Positions 36,390 to 46,045 are shown, counted from the stretch's first letter. The stretch is DNA of 64,000 nt from CAYQJL01 sp964573295 (GCA_964573295.1 CAZNJE010000006.1:1-64000); one strand, 5' to 3'. Numbers and translations: made by a program. Notes: generated by a model from the sequence alone, not told the origin.

Positions 36390-37574
36390 CTAGGCCGCCG
36401 ATGCGATGTGGAACGCGAAGCCGGCCTCGTCGGCATCCACGCCCAGCAGGAGCGGTTTCTCGCCCTCGCCCGCGACGGCCGCCACCCGGCGCAGGGCCTG
36501 CGCCGGGTCGGTGGCCCGGATCGCGAGCATCAGGGACACCCCGCAGCCGTAGGCGTCGCCGAGCAGGGCGTCGATTTCGGGGTGGACCTCATAGTCGGCC
36601 ACGAGCAGGTCCGGCTGCCAGCGCGCAAGCCCCTCGCGGACCGCCTCGGCCCCGCACCCCAGGGTTACGATCTGATGGACGCAGGTCTTGCCGTCTTCGA
36701 TGTCGATCGCGGGCACACCGCTGATGTAGTGGGTCTGGATGCCGCTGGCGGCGCGCACCAGTGTCAGGACGCCGAGCAAGAGATCGCGTCCGCCGCCGGG
36801 CTGGGCAAAGACGGCAACGAGCCGCGAGGAGGCGAGCCGGTCGCGGATCTTCGAGACGTCTCCCATCTGGGCTTCGATGTGCGCTCGCGGTATGGGATGC
36901 ACCAGCCGGTAGCCTTCCTGGCCCCAGGAAAGATACAACCGGCGGCCTTCGTACTCGATCCAGTCGTTGTGGGGCGGACCGCTGAGCTTGGTGTCCAGAA
37001 GCAGCGCCGGGTCGGGCTTCTTCTGGTCCTTCATGACGACCCAACTCCGATCCCGGTCCCAGCCGTAGAGCCCATGCCCGGCGCGATGCACGAGCTGACG
37101 CCCCGGCTGCTCGAACAACCAATCGAGCGGCTTGCCGGCCTCCTTGCGCTCCTCGGACTTGCCCGAGCTGGAGATGGCCGCGAAGGTGCGGCTGAGCTCG
37201 TCGGCCTGTTCGATGGCGGCGGCAACCTGCTGCTCCCCCTCGCCCGTCTCATCCATGCGGCGGGCGGCTTCGAGGAGGAGGTTCTCGGTGTGCATCTCGA
37301 TCTCTTCGGACTTCGCCACGGGTTCGGGCACGAAGCGGAAGGTGCCGGTCGTCCAACTCAGCATCCGCATGGCCGCCTCGGAACCGCCCTTCAGATCGGG
37401 GCCTACCGCCGAGACGATCTGGCCGTCGAGCACGTAGAGCATACCGCTCTCGTTGCCGTGCTCGAGATGAAGGGCGCCGGTCTTGTTGCCGAGCAGGAGG
37501 AACTGACCGATCTCGAACGGTGTGGCCACCTCGAGTCGCCCCTGGAACATGTGCTTGTCGTGGGAAGTCGGCAC
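36390..37574 (-). CDS. PATAN (DUF4388) protein with a degenerate PilT-like ATPase domain
   Basis: 394 residues (GTG start; an ATG eight codons in is the alternative). Residues about 9-110 are a PATAN/DUF4388 domain (QGRLEVATPFEIGQFLLLGNKTGALHL). Residues about 230-394 align by eye with PilT/GspE ATPases, but key residues are missing. The P-loop GPPGSGKST is replaced by AQPGGGRDL (no Lys). The Walker B region LREDPNVVLVGEMRD corresponds to LARWQPDLLVADYEV. The following CGVSLMLAIRATDPAQALRRV matches the GQLVFGTLHTASAAQTVDRL stretch of the neighbouring PilT. It is probably an inactive regulatory partner for the twitching motor. Located 107 bp downstream of pilT on the same strand. Confidence 0.75.
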   Translation of the reverse strand: MPTSHDKHMFQGRLEVATPFEIGQFLLLGNKTGALHLEHGNESGMLYVLDGQIVSAVGPDLKGGSEAAMRMLSWTTGTFRFVPEPVAKSEEIEMHTENLLLEAARRMDETGEGEQQVAAAIEQADELSRTFAAISSSGKSEERKEAGKPLDWLFEQPGRQLVHRAGHGLYGWDRDRSWVVMKDQKKPDPALLLDTKLSGPPHNDWIEYEGRRLYLSWGQEGYRLVHPIPRAHIEAQMGDVSKIRDRLASSRLVAVFAQPGGGRDLLLGVLTLVRAASGIQTHYISGVPAIDIEDGKTCVHQIVTLGCGAEAVREGLARWQPDLLVADYEVHPEIDALLGDAYGCGVSLMLAIRATDPAQALRRVAAVAGEGEKPLLLGVDADEAGFAFHIASAA

Positions 37575-37681
37575 GATCGCTGCAATCCTCTTGCCTGATA
37601 CCCTCGCACCCAGATCAGCATCGGACCGGACCTGCCCCGGTCGCCTCCGCCGTCGGCTTCGGGACGTTGGGTGTCCTGGGT

Positions 37682-38752
37682 CTACGCTGCCATCGGGCCA
37701 CCGCGCTCCTTGCGGAAGGCCTCCCTGCGGGCCGCATTGCGACGGGCTTCTTCGATCGAGATGACACCGTCGCGCACCAGGACCATCAGATGGTCATCGC
37801 CCAGCTGCATGCCCTCGCGCTTGCCGGTCTGCATGGCCGAAGGAATCTGGAAGGTCTTCTTCTCACGAATCAGCGCCCGGATCGCCGGCGTTCCTACCAG
37901 AACCTCGAAGGCGGCGATACGGCCTTTCTTGTCGGCGCGCCGCAGAAGCCGCTGGGCTACCACCCCCTGGAGCGACTCGGCCAGCATGGTGCGGATCTGC
38001 TCCTGCTTGTCGCCCTCGAAGACATCGATCAAACGGTCCACCGTCTGCGCCGCCGAAGCGGTGTGGAGGGTGCCGAATACCAACTGCCCGGTCTCGGCCG
38101 CCGTGATGGCCAGTGCGATCGTCTCCAGATCGCGCATCTCACCCACGAGCACGACATTGGGATCTTCGCGCAACGCCGCGCGCAGCGCGCTGTCGAAGGA
38201 CTTGGTATGACGGCCCACCTCGCGCTGATTGATGAGCGAGTTCAGGTTGTCGTGAACGTACTCGATCGGATCTTCGATCGTGATGATGTGGCAGCGCCGC
38301 GTGCGGTTGATGTGGTCGATCAAGGCGGCCTGCGTGGTCGACTTGCCTGAGCCGGGAGGACCGGTGACCACGACAAGGCCCTTCGTGAGGGCGGAGAACG
38401 ACGCCACGCGCTCGGGGAGATTGAGTTGCTCGACGGTGAAGATCTTGTTCGGAAGGATGCGGAAGGCGCCGGCGATACCCTTGCGCTGCTGGAAGACGTT
38501 GCAGCGCACGCGCAGCGCGCCGGGGACTTCGTATCCAAAATCCACTTCACCAGCGGCTTCGTACTTCTCCCAGTCCCGGGAGGCCATCATCTCGCGCAGG
38601 AGCTCGGTGAGCAGCTCGTCGCTCAGCGCCTCGTACTCCACCGGGTGGATCTCGCCGTCCATTCGCAGAATGGGCTGCGAGCCAGCCGTCAGGTGAAGGT
38701 CGGAGGCACCTTGGTCCTGCACGAGCTTGAAGATCGCATCGATCCTGGCCAC
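37682..38752 (-). CDS. pilT: Type IV pilus retraction ATPase PilT
   Basis: 356 residues. The start is GTG at 38752 with AGGAGGAG just upstream. It is a hexameric ATPase that depolymerises the type IV pilus. The Walker A is GPPGSGKST, the Asp box is IITIEDPIEYVH, the Walker B is PNVVLVGEMRDLETI, the His box is FGTLHTASAAQTVDR, and the C-terminal PilT-specific AIRALIREKKTFQIPSAMQTG is present. No other pilus genes are in the window, so the pilus is encoded elsewhere. The next gene is the PATAN pseudo-ATPase. Confidence 0.96.
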   Translation of the reverse strand: MARIDAIFKLVQDQGASDLHLTAGSQPILRMDGEIHPVEYEALSDELLTELLREMMASRDWEKYEAAGEVDFGYEVPGALRVRCNVFQQRKGIAGAFRILPNKIFTVEQLNLPERVASFSALTKGLVVVTGPPGSGKSTTQAALIDHINRTRRCHIITIEDPIEYVHDNLNSLINQREVGRHTKSFDSALRAALREDPNVVLVGEMRDLETIALAITAAETGQLVFGTLHTASAAQTVDRLIDVFEGDKQEQIRTMLAESLQGVVAQRLLRRADKKGRIAAFEVLVGTPAIRALIREKKTFQIPSAMQTGKREGMQLGDDHLMVLVRDGVISIEEARRNAARREAFRKERGGPMAA

Positions 38753-38940
38753 ACACTCCTCCTAACCTACGGTCTTCTCTAGAATGAATCGACTTGTGCG
38801 GCGGCCAACTTGAGAAGGGCCTCGGCGAATCGTGGGCCCGGGCGCAGCGCTCGAGGCGCTGGCGGATGATGGCGCCGGGCGAGCTTATGCCGTATGCTGC
38901 CTTACGCCAATCGGTTGCACCCCCCGAATCCGGAGGCTCC

Positions 38941-41265
38941 ATGGTCGGGCGCCCTATCTCTAAGAATCGAGTTTCGAATCAGTTGGCGGCCATCTCCTGG
39001 CTGCTGTCTTTGCTTGCCTGCGGCGCGGCCGGCGCGGCCCGCGGGGCGCAGGACCCTCCGCGCCTCACTCCCGAGACCGTGATGGCGGTCGACTGGGTCG
39101 GGCAGGCGGTGGTTCATCCCGCGGGGGATCGTATCGTCTACCCGGTCTCGACCTATCTGCCCGCCGAGATGCGCCGCAAGACCCAGCTCTGGCTGCTCGA
39201 TCTGGCCACCGGCCAGAGCCGCTCCCTGACGACGGGTGAGTCGGCCACCTCGCCCGAATGGGCGCCCGGCAGCGACCGGCTCTACTTCCTGCGGAAGGGC
39301 CAGGTGTGGCAGATGCGCATGGGCGGCGGAGAACCAGAGCAGGTCACCGACATCCCGGGCGGCATCCGTGGATTTCGATGTAATCCCGATTCCGAGGCGC
39401 CTCCCGAAGCGCGCTTTCTGGTCCACCGGCCCGTGGATCCGAACTGCCCGCCCGCGGACTGGACCTGCACCGCCGCGGCCCGTTCGCGCTGGCAGGAGCG
39501 CCCGGGACTGGTCAGCGAACTCTTCCCCTTGCGTCACTGGTCGTCGTGGCGGGACAGCCTGCGCAACCATGTCTTCCTGGGCAATCCGGCCACCAACAGC
39601 TGGTTCGATCTCACGCCGGGACAGATCGACTGTCCCTCGCTGGCGCTTGCCGGCGGTGCCGACTACAACTTCAACCCTTCCGGTGGCCACGTGGCGCTCA
39701 TCATGAACCTCGGCCGGCCCGAGGCACTCAGCACCGATAACGACATCTACCTTCTCCCCCTGGCGACCCGGCTCGAAGGCGCTCGGGGAGAATCCGGCGC
39801 GGTCGGCGCGATCGGCGCCGGCGTGCGGCAGACTGCCGGCGTCACGCCCAACTGGGACCGCTATCGCGTAAGCCGCGGATTGAGCGGTGGCGGGGGCAAC
39901 GACGACCACCCGGCCTTCTCGCCCGACGGCCGTTACCTGGCCTACTGCTCGATGCGCCGTGCCGGTTACGAGTCCGACCTGCGCCAGATCGTGCTGCATG
40001 ACCTGGCCTCGGGAGCAGAACGCTGCCTCACCTGCGATCTGGACCGTTCGGCCGGCTGCCTCACTTGGAGTCTGGATGGACGTTTCCTCTATTTCGTGGC
40101 CTACGACCGCGAAGCTTCCGCACTCTACCGCATCACGATCGCAACCGGGGTCGCACAACGAGTGCTGCGCGCCGGTTCGATCGGCGCACTGGCAGCGCTG
40201 CCGGATGGGCGCCTGCTTCTCAACCTGGGATCTTCGCGCATGCCGGGCGAGATCTTCTCGGCCGAACCGAACGCCCTGCTCGAATCACCCGGCACCTATG
40301 CCGCGGATCTCGCCCCGGCCTACGACGGCCGGTTCGGCCGCCCCGAGCGCCGGCTTCCTGCGGATGCTCCCTTGCGGCAGCTCACCTTTCACAATTGGCC
40401 GGCTCTCGCGCCGATTGCGATGAACGCTCCCGTGCACTTCACCTTCACCGGTGCGCTGGGAGACTCGGTGCACGGGATGGTGCTGTTTCCGCCGGCATCA
40501 GATCCCGGCTCGGCCGAATCTCGGCGTGCGTCTCAACCAGAGTCTCGGCAGGCGTCTCAGCCCGGGTCACAGCCCGCGTCTCTACCGCTCGTCGTTGTGC
40601 TCCACGGCGGACCGCAGTGGGCCTATCACGACTTCTGGATGGGCAGCTACAACTTCCAGATGCTCGCCGCCGCGGGCTACGTGGTCGCCACGGTCAACTT
40701 TCATGGCAGCACCGGGTTCGGGATCGGATTCCAGGACGCGATTCGCCGCCAGTGGGGCACCGTTCCCGCCGAGGACGTCGAACGCGGGCTGGACCATCTG
40801 CTGGCTCACTACCCCCGGATCGACCCCGGCCGCATCGCCGCCATCGGCCGCTCCTACGGCGGGTACCTGGTCAACTGGCTCAACGGGCACAGTGATCGAT
40901 TCCAGTGTCTGGTGGCCCACTCGGGACCGAGCAACGAGTACGCCGGCTGGGGCACGACCGAGGAGCTCTGGTTCCCCGAGTGGGAATTCGGCAGCGTGCC
41001 ATGGGAACACGCTCGGGTCTACTGGGACAACTCGCCGCTCGAGGCGGCCGCCGCCATGCGCACCCCCACGCTCATCGTGCATGGGCAACGCGATTATCGC
41101 GTGGATCTCAGCGAGGGACTCCAGGTCTATACGACCCTGCGTCGCCAGGGGGTGCCGGCCCGCTTCCTCACCTTCGAGAATGAGGGCCATCACATCAAGG
41201 ACGCCGCCGCGTGGCTCTTCATGTGGCGGGAGGTGTTGGGCTGGCTGGACCGGTATCTGCGCTGA
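38941..41265 (+). CDS. Secreted S9-family (prolyl oligopeptidase/acylaminoacyl) serine peptidase
   Basis: 774 residues. The start at 38941 has GGAGG at 38932-38936, only four bases away. A hydrophobic stretch (AISWLLSLLACGAAGAA) is a likely signal peptide. An N-terminal beta-propeller (WTPE-like TolB motifs such as HPAFSPDGRYLAYCS) is followed by an alpha/beta-hydrolase domain with Ser in IGRSYGGYLVNW, Asp in GQRDYRVDL and His in NEGHHIKD. A low-complexity S/R/Q/P linker (SQPESRQASQPGSQPAS) sits between HGMVLFPP and the hydrolase core. It should cleave peptides in the periplasm or outside. It overlaps the convergent pseudogene by 47 bp. Confidence 0.93.
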   Translation: MVGRPISKNRVSNQLAAISWLLSLLACGAAGAARGAQDPPRLTPETVMAVDWVGQAVVHPAGDRIVYPVSTYLPAEMRRKTQLWLLDLATGQSRSLTTGESATSPEWAPGSDRLYFLRKGQVWQMRMGGGEPEQVTDIPGGIRGFRCNPDSEAPPEARFLVHRPVDPNCPPADWTCTAAARSRWQERPGLVSELFPLRHWSSWRDSLRNHVFLGNPATNSWFDLTPGQIDCPSLALAGGADYNFNPSGGHVALIMNLGRPEALSTDNDIYLLPLATRLEGARGESGAVGAIGAGVRQTAGVTPNWDRYRVSRGLSGGGGNDDHPAFSPDGRYLAYCSMRRAGYESDLRQIVLHDLASGAERCLTCDLDRSAGCLTWSLDGRFLYFVAYDREASALYRITIATGVAQRVLRAGSIGALAALPDGRLLLNLGSSRMPGEIFSAEPNALLESPGTYAADLAPAYDGRFGRPERRLPADAPLRQLTFHNWPALAPIAMNAPVHFTFTGALGDSVHGMVLFPPASDPGSAESRRASQPESRQASQPGSQPASLPLVVVLHGGPQWAYHDFWMGSYNFQMLAAAGYVVATVNFHGSTGFGIGFQDAIRRQWGTVPAEDVERGLDHLLAHYPRIDPGRIAAIGRSYGGYLVNWLNGHSDRFQCLVAHSGPSNEYAGWGTTEELWFPEWEFGSVPWEHARVYWDNSPLEAAAAMRTPTLIVHGQRDYRVDLSEGLQVYTTLRRQGVPARFLTFENEGHHIKDAAAWLFMWREVLGWLDRYLR

Positions 41266-41707
41266 ATCGAGACAGAATGCTGAGCACATCCTGGTCGTCG
41301 AGATCTCTCCAGTGCTGGTAGGCGTCGGCCACGGCTCGGAAACCACGGGGCACCGTAACCGCCACCACATGGTCGGCGATGGCCCCGAGACGGCCCACCG
41401 TACGAGGACTTGCCACCGGCGACGCCGCAATCAGCGTTTTCGGGCGGCGAAGGCGACAGCAACGCAGGGCCGCGGTCATCGTCGAGCCCATGGCGATCCC
41501 ATCGTCGATCACGATGACGGTGCGACCGAAACCAGCCTCTGGGTTCTCCGGTAGCGGAAGCTTGCGCGCTACCAGGATGCCGAAGTCCGTCCCAAGCGTT
41601 CCGCCACAAGTGAGCGGCCTGATCTGGATGATCTCGAGCAAGAGAGACCCGCCCGAACGAACCATCGGCCCAACCATCCGCCCAACGAGCAGCGTCGAGA
41701 AGATCAT
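41219..41707 (-). pseudogene. Decayed phosphoribosyltransferase (internal deletion)
   Basis: A frame of about 162 residues from the Met at 41707. It keeps VARKLPLPENPEAGFG, the PRPP-binding motif VIVIDDGIAMGSTM and the C-terminal VADAYQHWRDLDDQDV. Intact members of this family carry about 50-60 residues between NPEAGFG and the VIVIDDG motif (a flexible loop and helices). Here the two are directly joined, and the N-terminal GG-P-x-A-x-E region is not recognisable. The 3' end runs into the S9 gene. I read it as a relic, though a shortened functional enzyme cannot be excluded. Confidence 0.6.
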
Positions 41708-41774
41708 CGCGTGATGCTGCATGGACCTCGGCGCTGGGACGCCGGCTACTGGGCAGCGTCGATGCCCGGGTTCC

Positions 41775-42425
41775 CTACCCCGCAAGGCCAGGCGGACGAT
41801 ACTGCATGTAACGCATCGTTCGCTGCGCCACCTCGCTCCCATGGAATCGTTCGACCACATGGAGCGCCATGTCGATACCGGCCGAGACGCCGGCGGCCGT
41901 GATCAGGGAACCCTCGTCGACGAATCGTTCGTCTTCGACCACCCGGGTTTCAGGAAAGCTCGCGCGCATCCAGTCCAGGCTTTGCCGGTGCGTCGTGGCC
42001 CGCTTGCCTTCGAGCAGGCCGGCTTGTCCCAGAAGCATCGCGCCGGTGCAAACCGAGGTGATCAACGCGCCGGATGCGGCCGCCCCACTCAACCAGTCAA
42101 GCAGCGCGCGGTTCTCGAGAAGATCGCGAACGCCCCATCCGCCCGGTACGACGAGCACATCGAGCGGCGGCGCCGACCGCGTGCTGCAATGAGCTTCTAC
42201 CTTCAGTCCGCCGTAGGCGCGAATCCAACCAGGAAGCCCGATCTCCGCCTCGTCCACGGCAATGAGCTTGATATCGAAGGGCGATTCCGACTCGCGCCGG
42301 TCATCCTCTTCCAGGCGCGTGCAGGAGAACACTTCGAACGGTCCGCAGAAATCCAGGACTTCCACATCCGGAAAGACCAGGATGCCGGTGATGATGCGTG
42401 AGGTAGGACTCCCGGCTCGCGTCAT
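41775..42425 (-). CDS. DJ-1/PfpI family protein
   Basis: 216 residues with a GGGGGAAG site before the ATG. It is a class-I-glutamine-amidotransferase-like fold: GILVFPDVEVLDFCGPFEVFS, DVLVVPGGWGVRDLL and the nucleophile-elbow Cys in TSVCTGAMLLGQAGLLEGKRATTH. This arrangement is that of isonitrile-hydratase/AraC-type DJ-1 relatives, here without a DNA-binding domain. Activity (hydrolase, glyoxalase or other) cannot be decided. It lies just upstream of the decayed phosphoribosyltransferase on the same strand. Confidence 0.9.
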   Translation of the reverse strand: MTRAGSPTSRIITGILVFPDVEVLDFCGPFEVFSCTRLEEDDRRESESPFDIKLIAVDEAEIGLPGWIRAYGGLKVEAHCSTRSAPPLDVLVVPGGWGVRDLLENRALLDWLSGAAASGALITSVCTGAMLLGQAGLLEGKRATTHRQSLDWMRASFPETRVVEDERFVDEGSLITAAGVSAGIDMALHVVERFHGSEVAQRTMRYMQYRPPGLAG

Positions 42426-42585
42426 GAAACTTCCCCCTGCCGACGCATGATTCCCCCGCTTTGCCGGTCCACGCCTTCTCGATTGCGAACCGCCGCTTGC
42501 GTGGTCAACCTATGCCTCCATCATAGCGCACCTTCGCTTCCGTTGCCCGCCCAGGCTTCGTCTCTGCCCTCCTACGCCTCCCCTC

Positions 42586-44511
42586 TTACGCCTCCACGTG
42601 CAACCGGATCCGTTTCAGACTCTCCGGCGATCCCAGGCAGGTGAGACAGTCACCGCGCCGCAATCGCGTGAACCCGTGCGATGCCAGTGGACGACCGTCT
42701 CGGTGGATCGAGACGATCAGCGCATCCAAGGGTAGGTCGAGGTCGCGAACAACCAGCCCTTCGATCTCTCGATTGCCGACGACCAGGTCCTCGAGATCTC
42801 GATCGTCTCCGGTGCCGAGCAGCAGTGAGGCTGCCGACGGCGAGCGCACGAGCTGGTCCATCAGGCTCGGCATCGCGGTGTCGGGGTCGACGATGTAGAC
42901 GCCCAGCTCATCGAATCGTTCCAGATTCTTGCGCTCATGCAGACGGACCACCAGATTCTCGATTCCGAACCGATCGTGGGCCGTTGAGCACAGCTCATAG
43001 CTGTCGTCATCGGACAGCAGGCTCACGATGGCACCGGCCTTGTCGGCGCCGATCTCCCGCAGCGTCTCGGCCGAGAGGTCGTCCACGGTCACAATATCGG
43101 TTTCGGTCGCCGCAACCTCGGTCTGTTGTCGCTCGCCGATGCGCTCCGCGACCACGGTCGCCGACCATCCGTGCGCCCCCAGCTGGCGCGCCAGCGCGAG
43201 CGCCTGGCTCTCCAGACCGAAAATGAACGCTCGTCGAGAGCCCCTCCCCCCGGCTTCCCCGCGTTCGCGGGCTTCCCCCACATGGTGGAGAACCCACTTG
43301 AGCAGCGGCGGGCCGAGGACCTGATTGACCACGATCGTGGCGATCATGAGCGTCGCGAATGCGCCGCCCCATTCGGGAAATTCGCGCGTCACCTCCTTCG
43401 CCAGCCCCAGGCCCACTCCCGCCTGCGTGAGATAGGCCATCCAGCTCACCCGGATGTGCCGGGCAGGTGCGCCGGCGAGAAGGCCCCCGGCGCCCGATCC
43501 GATGACGATGCCCACGATCCGCACGCCCACCAGCGCCAGGGCGATGGGCCAGATGCGCACGAGCTGATCCAGTCCCAGAGAGGCTCCGGCCAGCGAGAAG
43601 AAGATGACGTAGATCGGTGGTCCGGCGCGCTCGACGAACTGCTTGAACTCATCGCGATGCCGTGACCGGTTGGTGATGTAGAAGCCGGCCACCATGCAGA
43701 CAAAGAGTGGCTCCAGCATGAACTCGAAAGGAAAGGCCTCATGACTCCACGCGCGCACTGTATCGGACAGTACGAAGACGGCATACCCGGCCAGCAGCAC
43801 GAAAACGGCCCTCAGCTCTCGCCCCACGGGCAGTGATAGAATGCCAATGACGGCCATCGCCACCGTCAGCCCCACCGCCAGTGAGGCCACCAGCTCGGCC
43901 AGCAGCAGGGCTGCGAAGCCGAGGTTGATACCCATGTTCGTCAAAATGGCATCGGCGAAGGCGGACGCCCCCGAGAACCAGACGATCACCACCACATCCA
44001 TCAGGATCGTCACCCCGAGGACTGTCCGCGTAAAGGGCCCCTTGGCGCGCAGTTCGCCCACAATCGCGATCGCTGAGGAGGGAGAACGCGCGATCAAGAT
44101 GGCCCCGGCCAATGCCGCTACCGCCAGACGGCCGGCCGGGGAAAGGTCCGCGAGGACGGGCACAAACGGCGTCAGGAAGAAGAACCCGGCGCTGCCCACC
44201 AGGAAGGTCACCAGAACGAGTCCGGCGGCGGTGCTCAGGATATTGCGCATGCGTGGGCGCATCGAGCGCAAGTGGAACTCGGCGCCGGCGGCAAGGGCAA
44301 TGAACCCCAGCGAGATCTCGTCGATGAAGCGAAGGCGCCGGATGTCGGTCTCACTCACGAGCTCGAGCAGATGCGGCCCGGCCAGCATCCCGGCAAACAG
44401 GAAGCCGGTGATGAGGGGCAGCCGGATGCGGCGAAACCCCGCACCGACTTGCTGGGCGGCCAGTGCGATGATCGCGAAGCTCACGAGGATCACGATGAGC
44501 GATGGATGCAT
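42586..44511 (-). CDS. Kef-type monovalent cation:proton antiporter (CPA2) with TrkA-N/TrkA-C domains
   Basis: 641 residues. About twelve hydrophobic segments fill residues 1-400 (LPLITGFLFAGMLAGPHLLELV at TM2-3; LAGAILIARSPSSAIAIVGELRAKGPFT). A cytosolic TrkA-N/RCK domain (RAFIFGLESQALALARQLG, where the usual GxGxxG is reduced) spans about 430-560, and a TrkA-C domain (VVRDLDLPLDALIVSIHRDGRPLASHGFTRLRRGDCLTCLG) ends it. It is probably a K+ or Na+ efflux antiporter gated by nucleotide. The binding site (GAGGAGA) is 15 bases before the ATG, rather far. It has no operon partner. Confidence 0.92.
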   Translation of the reverse strand: MHPSLIVILVSFAIIALAAQQVGAGFRRIRLPLITGFLFAGMLAGPHLLELVSETDIRRLRFIDEISLGFIALAAGAEFHLRSMRPRMRNILSTAAGLVLVTFLVGSAGFFFLTPFVPVLADLSPAGRLAVAALAGAILIARSPSSAIAIVGELRAKGPFTRTVLGVTILMDVVVIVWFSGASAFADAILTNMGINLGFAALLLAELVASLAVGLTVAMAVIGILSLPVGRELRAVFVLLAGYAVFVLSDTVRAWSHEAFPFEFMLEPLFVCMVAGFYITNRSRHRDEFKQFVERAGPPIYVIFFSLAGASLGLDQLVRIWPIALALVGVRIVGIVIGSGAGGLLAGAPARHIRVSWMAYLTQAGVGLGLAKEVTREFPEWGGAFATLMIATIVVNQVLGPPLLKWVLHHVGEARERGEAGGRGSRRAFIFGLESQALALARQLGAHGWSATVVAERIGERQQTEVAATETDIVTVDDLSAETLREIGADKAGAIVSLLSDDDSYELCSTAHDRFGIENLVVRLHERKNLERFDELGVYIVDPDTAMPSLMDQLVRSPSAASLLLGTGDDRDLEDLVVGNREIEGLVVRDLDLPLDALIVSIHRDGRPLASHGFTRLRRGDCLTCLGSPESLKRIRLHVEA

Positions 44512-44652
44512 CGGTGCCGTCTACTCTCTCCTCGAAGGTGTCCGATCAACCGGCGCGACATGACGCGTGCGTCAACCAAACCACTCGCTCACCGAGAGCA
44601 CAATCCGCAACGCTCCCATCTGTAAGCGCTTCCCTGGGGGAATCCCCCGGGC

Positions 44653-44690
44653 CGGGGAGGGGGAGGGGGAGGGGGAGGGGGAGGGGGAGA
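44653..44690 (+). repeat. Six-base G-rich microsatellite
   Basis: The GGGGGA unit is repeated about six times. Four or more G-runs in a row could form a G-quadruplex on the plus strand. It is located about 150 bp upstream of the Kef start. Confidence 0.85.
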
Positions 44691-44753
44691 GCGGGTGGAA
44701 AGCGTGAGCGGATGCGGCGGTGCGTGCGCAGTGCGTGCGCCGACAGACGCAAA

Positions 44754-44786
44754 ACGGGTCCCGGGATACAAGACCCCAGGACCCGT
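44754..44786. terminator. Perfect 8-bp inverted repeat
   Basis: ACGGGTCC (44754-44761) pairs with GGACCCGT (44779-44786) around a 17-base loop. No T-run follows on either strand, so a terminator role is only possible. Confidence 0.35.
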
Positions 44787-45100
44787 CGTTGACTCCGGCT
44801 TGCGGAACCGCGAAGCCCGGCTGGCCCACGGAGGCTCACGGCCCGCTGCACCAAAGTCTTGCGTATGCGACCTATCAGAGGGATTCACCCACCGATAGGG
44901 TCGCCCCGCATGAGTAGACGCACGCCCGGCCGACGAAATACGAGATGGGTGCAAAAGGCACCGAATTTCGCATCCGGCCGGCCGGCCCCCGCTGGCACCC
45001 CTTCAACTTCATCGACTGCGGCAGCGGCGGTGGGGCCGTGGAACCGTGGGACGGCGAAACCTCCGCCGTGGGGTCTTCCGGCGCTTGGCTCTCCGGCGCC

Positions 45101-46009
45101 CTAACGGTAGAGGCTCTTGATCGCCCCCCAGGTCCCTCTACCCACCGGTGTTGTGGGCGTCACCGTCAGATAGACCGGCAAGCACAGCTCGCAGGGCATG
45201 TTGGTGAAGGCCACCACATAGCCGAAATGCTCGCCGGGCTCCAGACCGGTCGCATCCGCCACGACCGTGACGTCGTAGCCGGAAGGGGCCTCTTCCACGA
45301 CCAGGGACAGGAAGGGTGAGGGCGTGGAGAAGGCAACGTCACACAAGGGGTTCAAGCCGCTGGCCCAACCGTGGAACTCCGTTTCGGCCAAGTCGCCCTG
45401 CACGGCGGTCATGTCGAGGAAGTCGACATCCGCCCGCGCCAAGCAGGCATCCGAATAGTCGCACGGCTGTGTGCAGTCACCGCAGGGAACGCCGGCGGTC
45501 CCGGGAATGCCGTCGACGAAGAGATAGCCACCCTCGCCGACCAGTGCATGGGGGATCTCGAGGCGTCCGGCCGTGGTGACCTCGATCGTCAGATGGCCGA
45601 TCAGGAAGAACTGATCGAGCTGGTACTGGGGATCGACGAGCACTTCAATCTGGATCCCATGTTCGAGTTGTTCGAAAAAGAAGTCCCCACAGCAGATGTC
45701 GAGATCGTGCGCGACCCAGGTTTCCTCCCAGTGGAGCTCGAGATCCATGTAGGTGACCGGTTCGGTCAGCGGACCGATCGGCTGATAGTACAGGCCAAAT
45801 GTGAGCATGCCGTCCTCGGTCGAGATCTGCTCGATGTCCTCGCACATTGTGATCTCATGGGTCGTGCAGAAATCGGGATCGTGCAGTTGCACGTGCGTGA
45901 AGATGGCGCCATCGGGTAGCGGATTGGCGGCCACCGGTCCGGTGGCTGCCAGCCATGCGAGCATCACTCCCGCGGGCACCATGAGCCAGGGACGTTGCTT
46001 GGACTTCAT
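45101..46009 (-). CDS. Secreted Cys-rich protein ending in the WGAIK tail
   Basis: 302 residues with a strong GGAGGTGA site. The signal peptide is PAGVMLAWLAATGPVAA. The mature protein is beta-rich and has about a dozen Cys in pairs (CCGD, CGDCTQPC, CELC), fitting an oxidising extracytoplasmic location. No known domain is recognised. The last residues are TPVGRG-TWGAIKSLYR. The same terminal pattern ends two other proteins of this window (62145-63575 and 63613-64000), preceded by an S/T. It is probably an extracellular protein using a short sorting or attachment tag (inference). Confidence 0.85.
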   Translation of the reverse strand: MKSKQRPWLMVPAGVMLAWLAATGPVAANPLPDGAIFTHVQLHDPDFCTTHEITMCEDIEQISTEDGMLTFGLYYQPIGPLTEPVTYMDLELHWEETWVAHDLDICCGDFFFEQLEHGIQIEVLVDPQYQLDQFFLIGHLTIEVTTAGRLEIPHALVGEGGYLFVDGIPGTAGVPCGDCTQPCDYSDACLARADVDFLDMTAVQGDLAETEFHGWASGLNPLCDVAFSTPSPFLSLVVEEAPSGYDVTVVADATGLEPGEHFGYVVAFTNMPCELCLPVYLTVTPTTPVGRGTWGAIKSLYR

Positions 46010-46045
46010 GACTCACCTCCGTTCATTCGCCTTCCGCATATCGGC

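Larger units (their letters stand above)
44512..45100. other. 589-base intergenic region with G-rich microsatellite and hairpin
   Basis: It lies upstream of the Kef gene and at the 3' end of the WGAIK gene. It holds a GGGGGA microsatellite, a perfect 8-bp inverted repeat and several GC-only stretches. The frames in it are short and of noise-like composition. I see no RNA gene. Confidence 0.6.
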
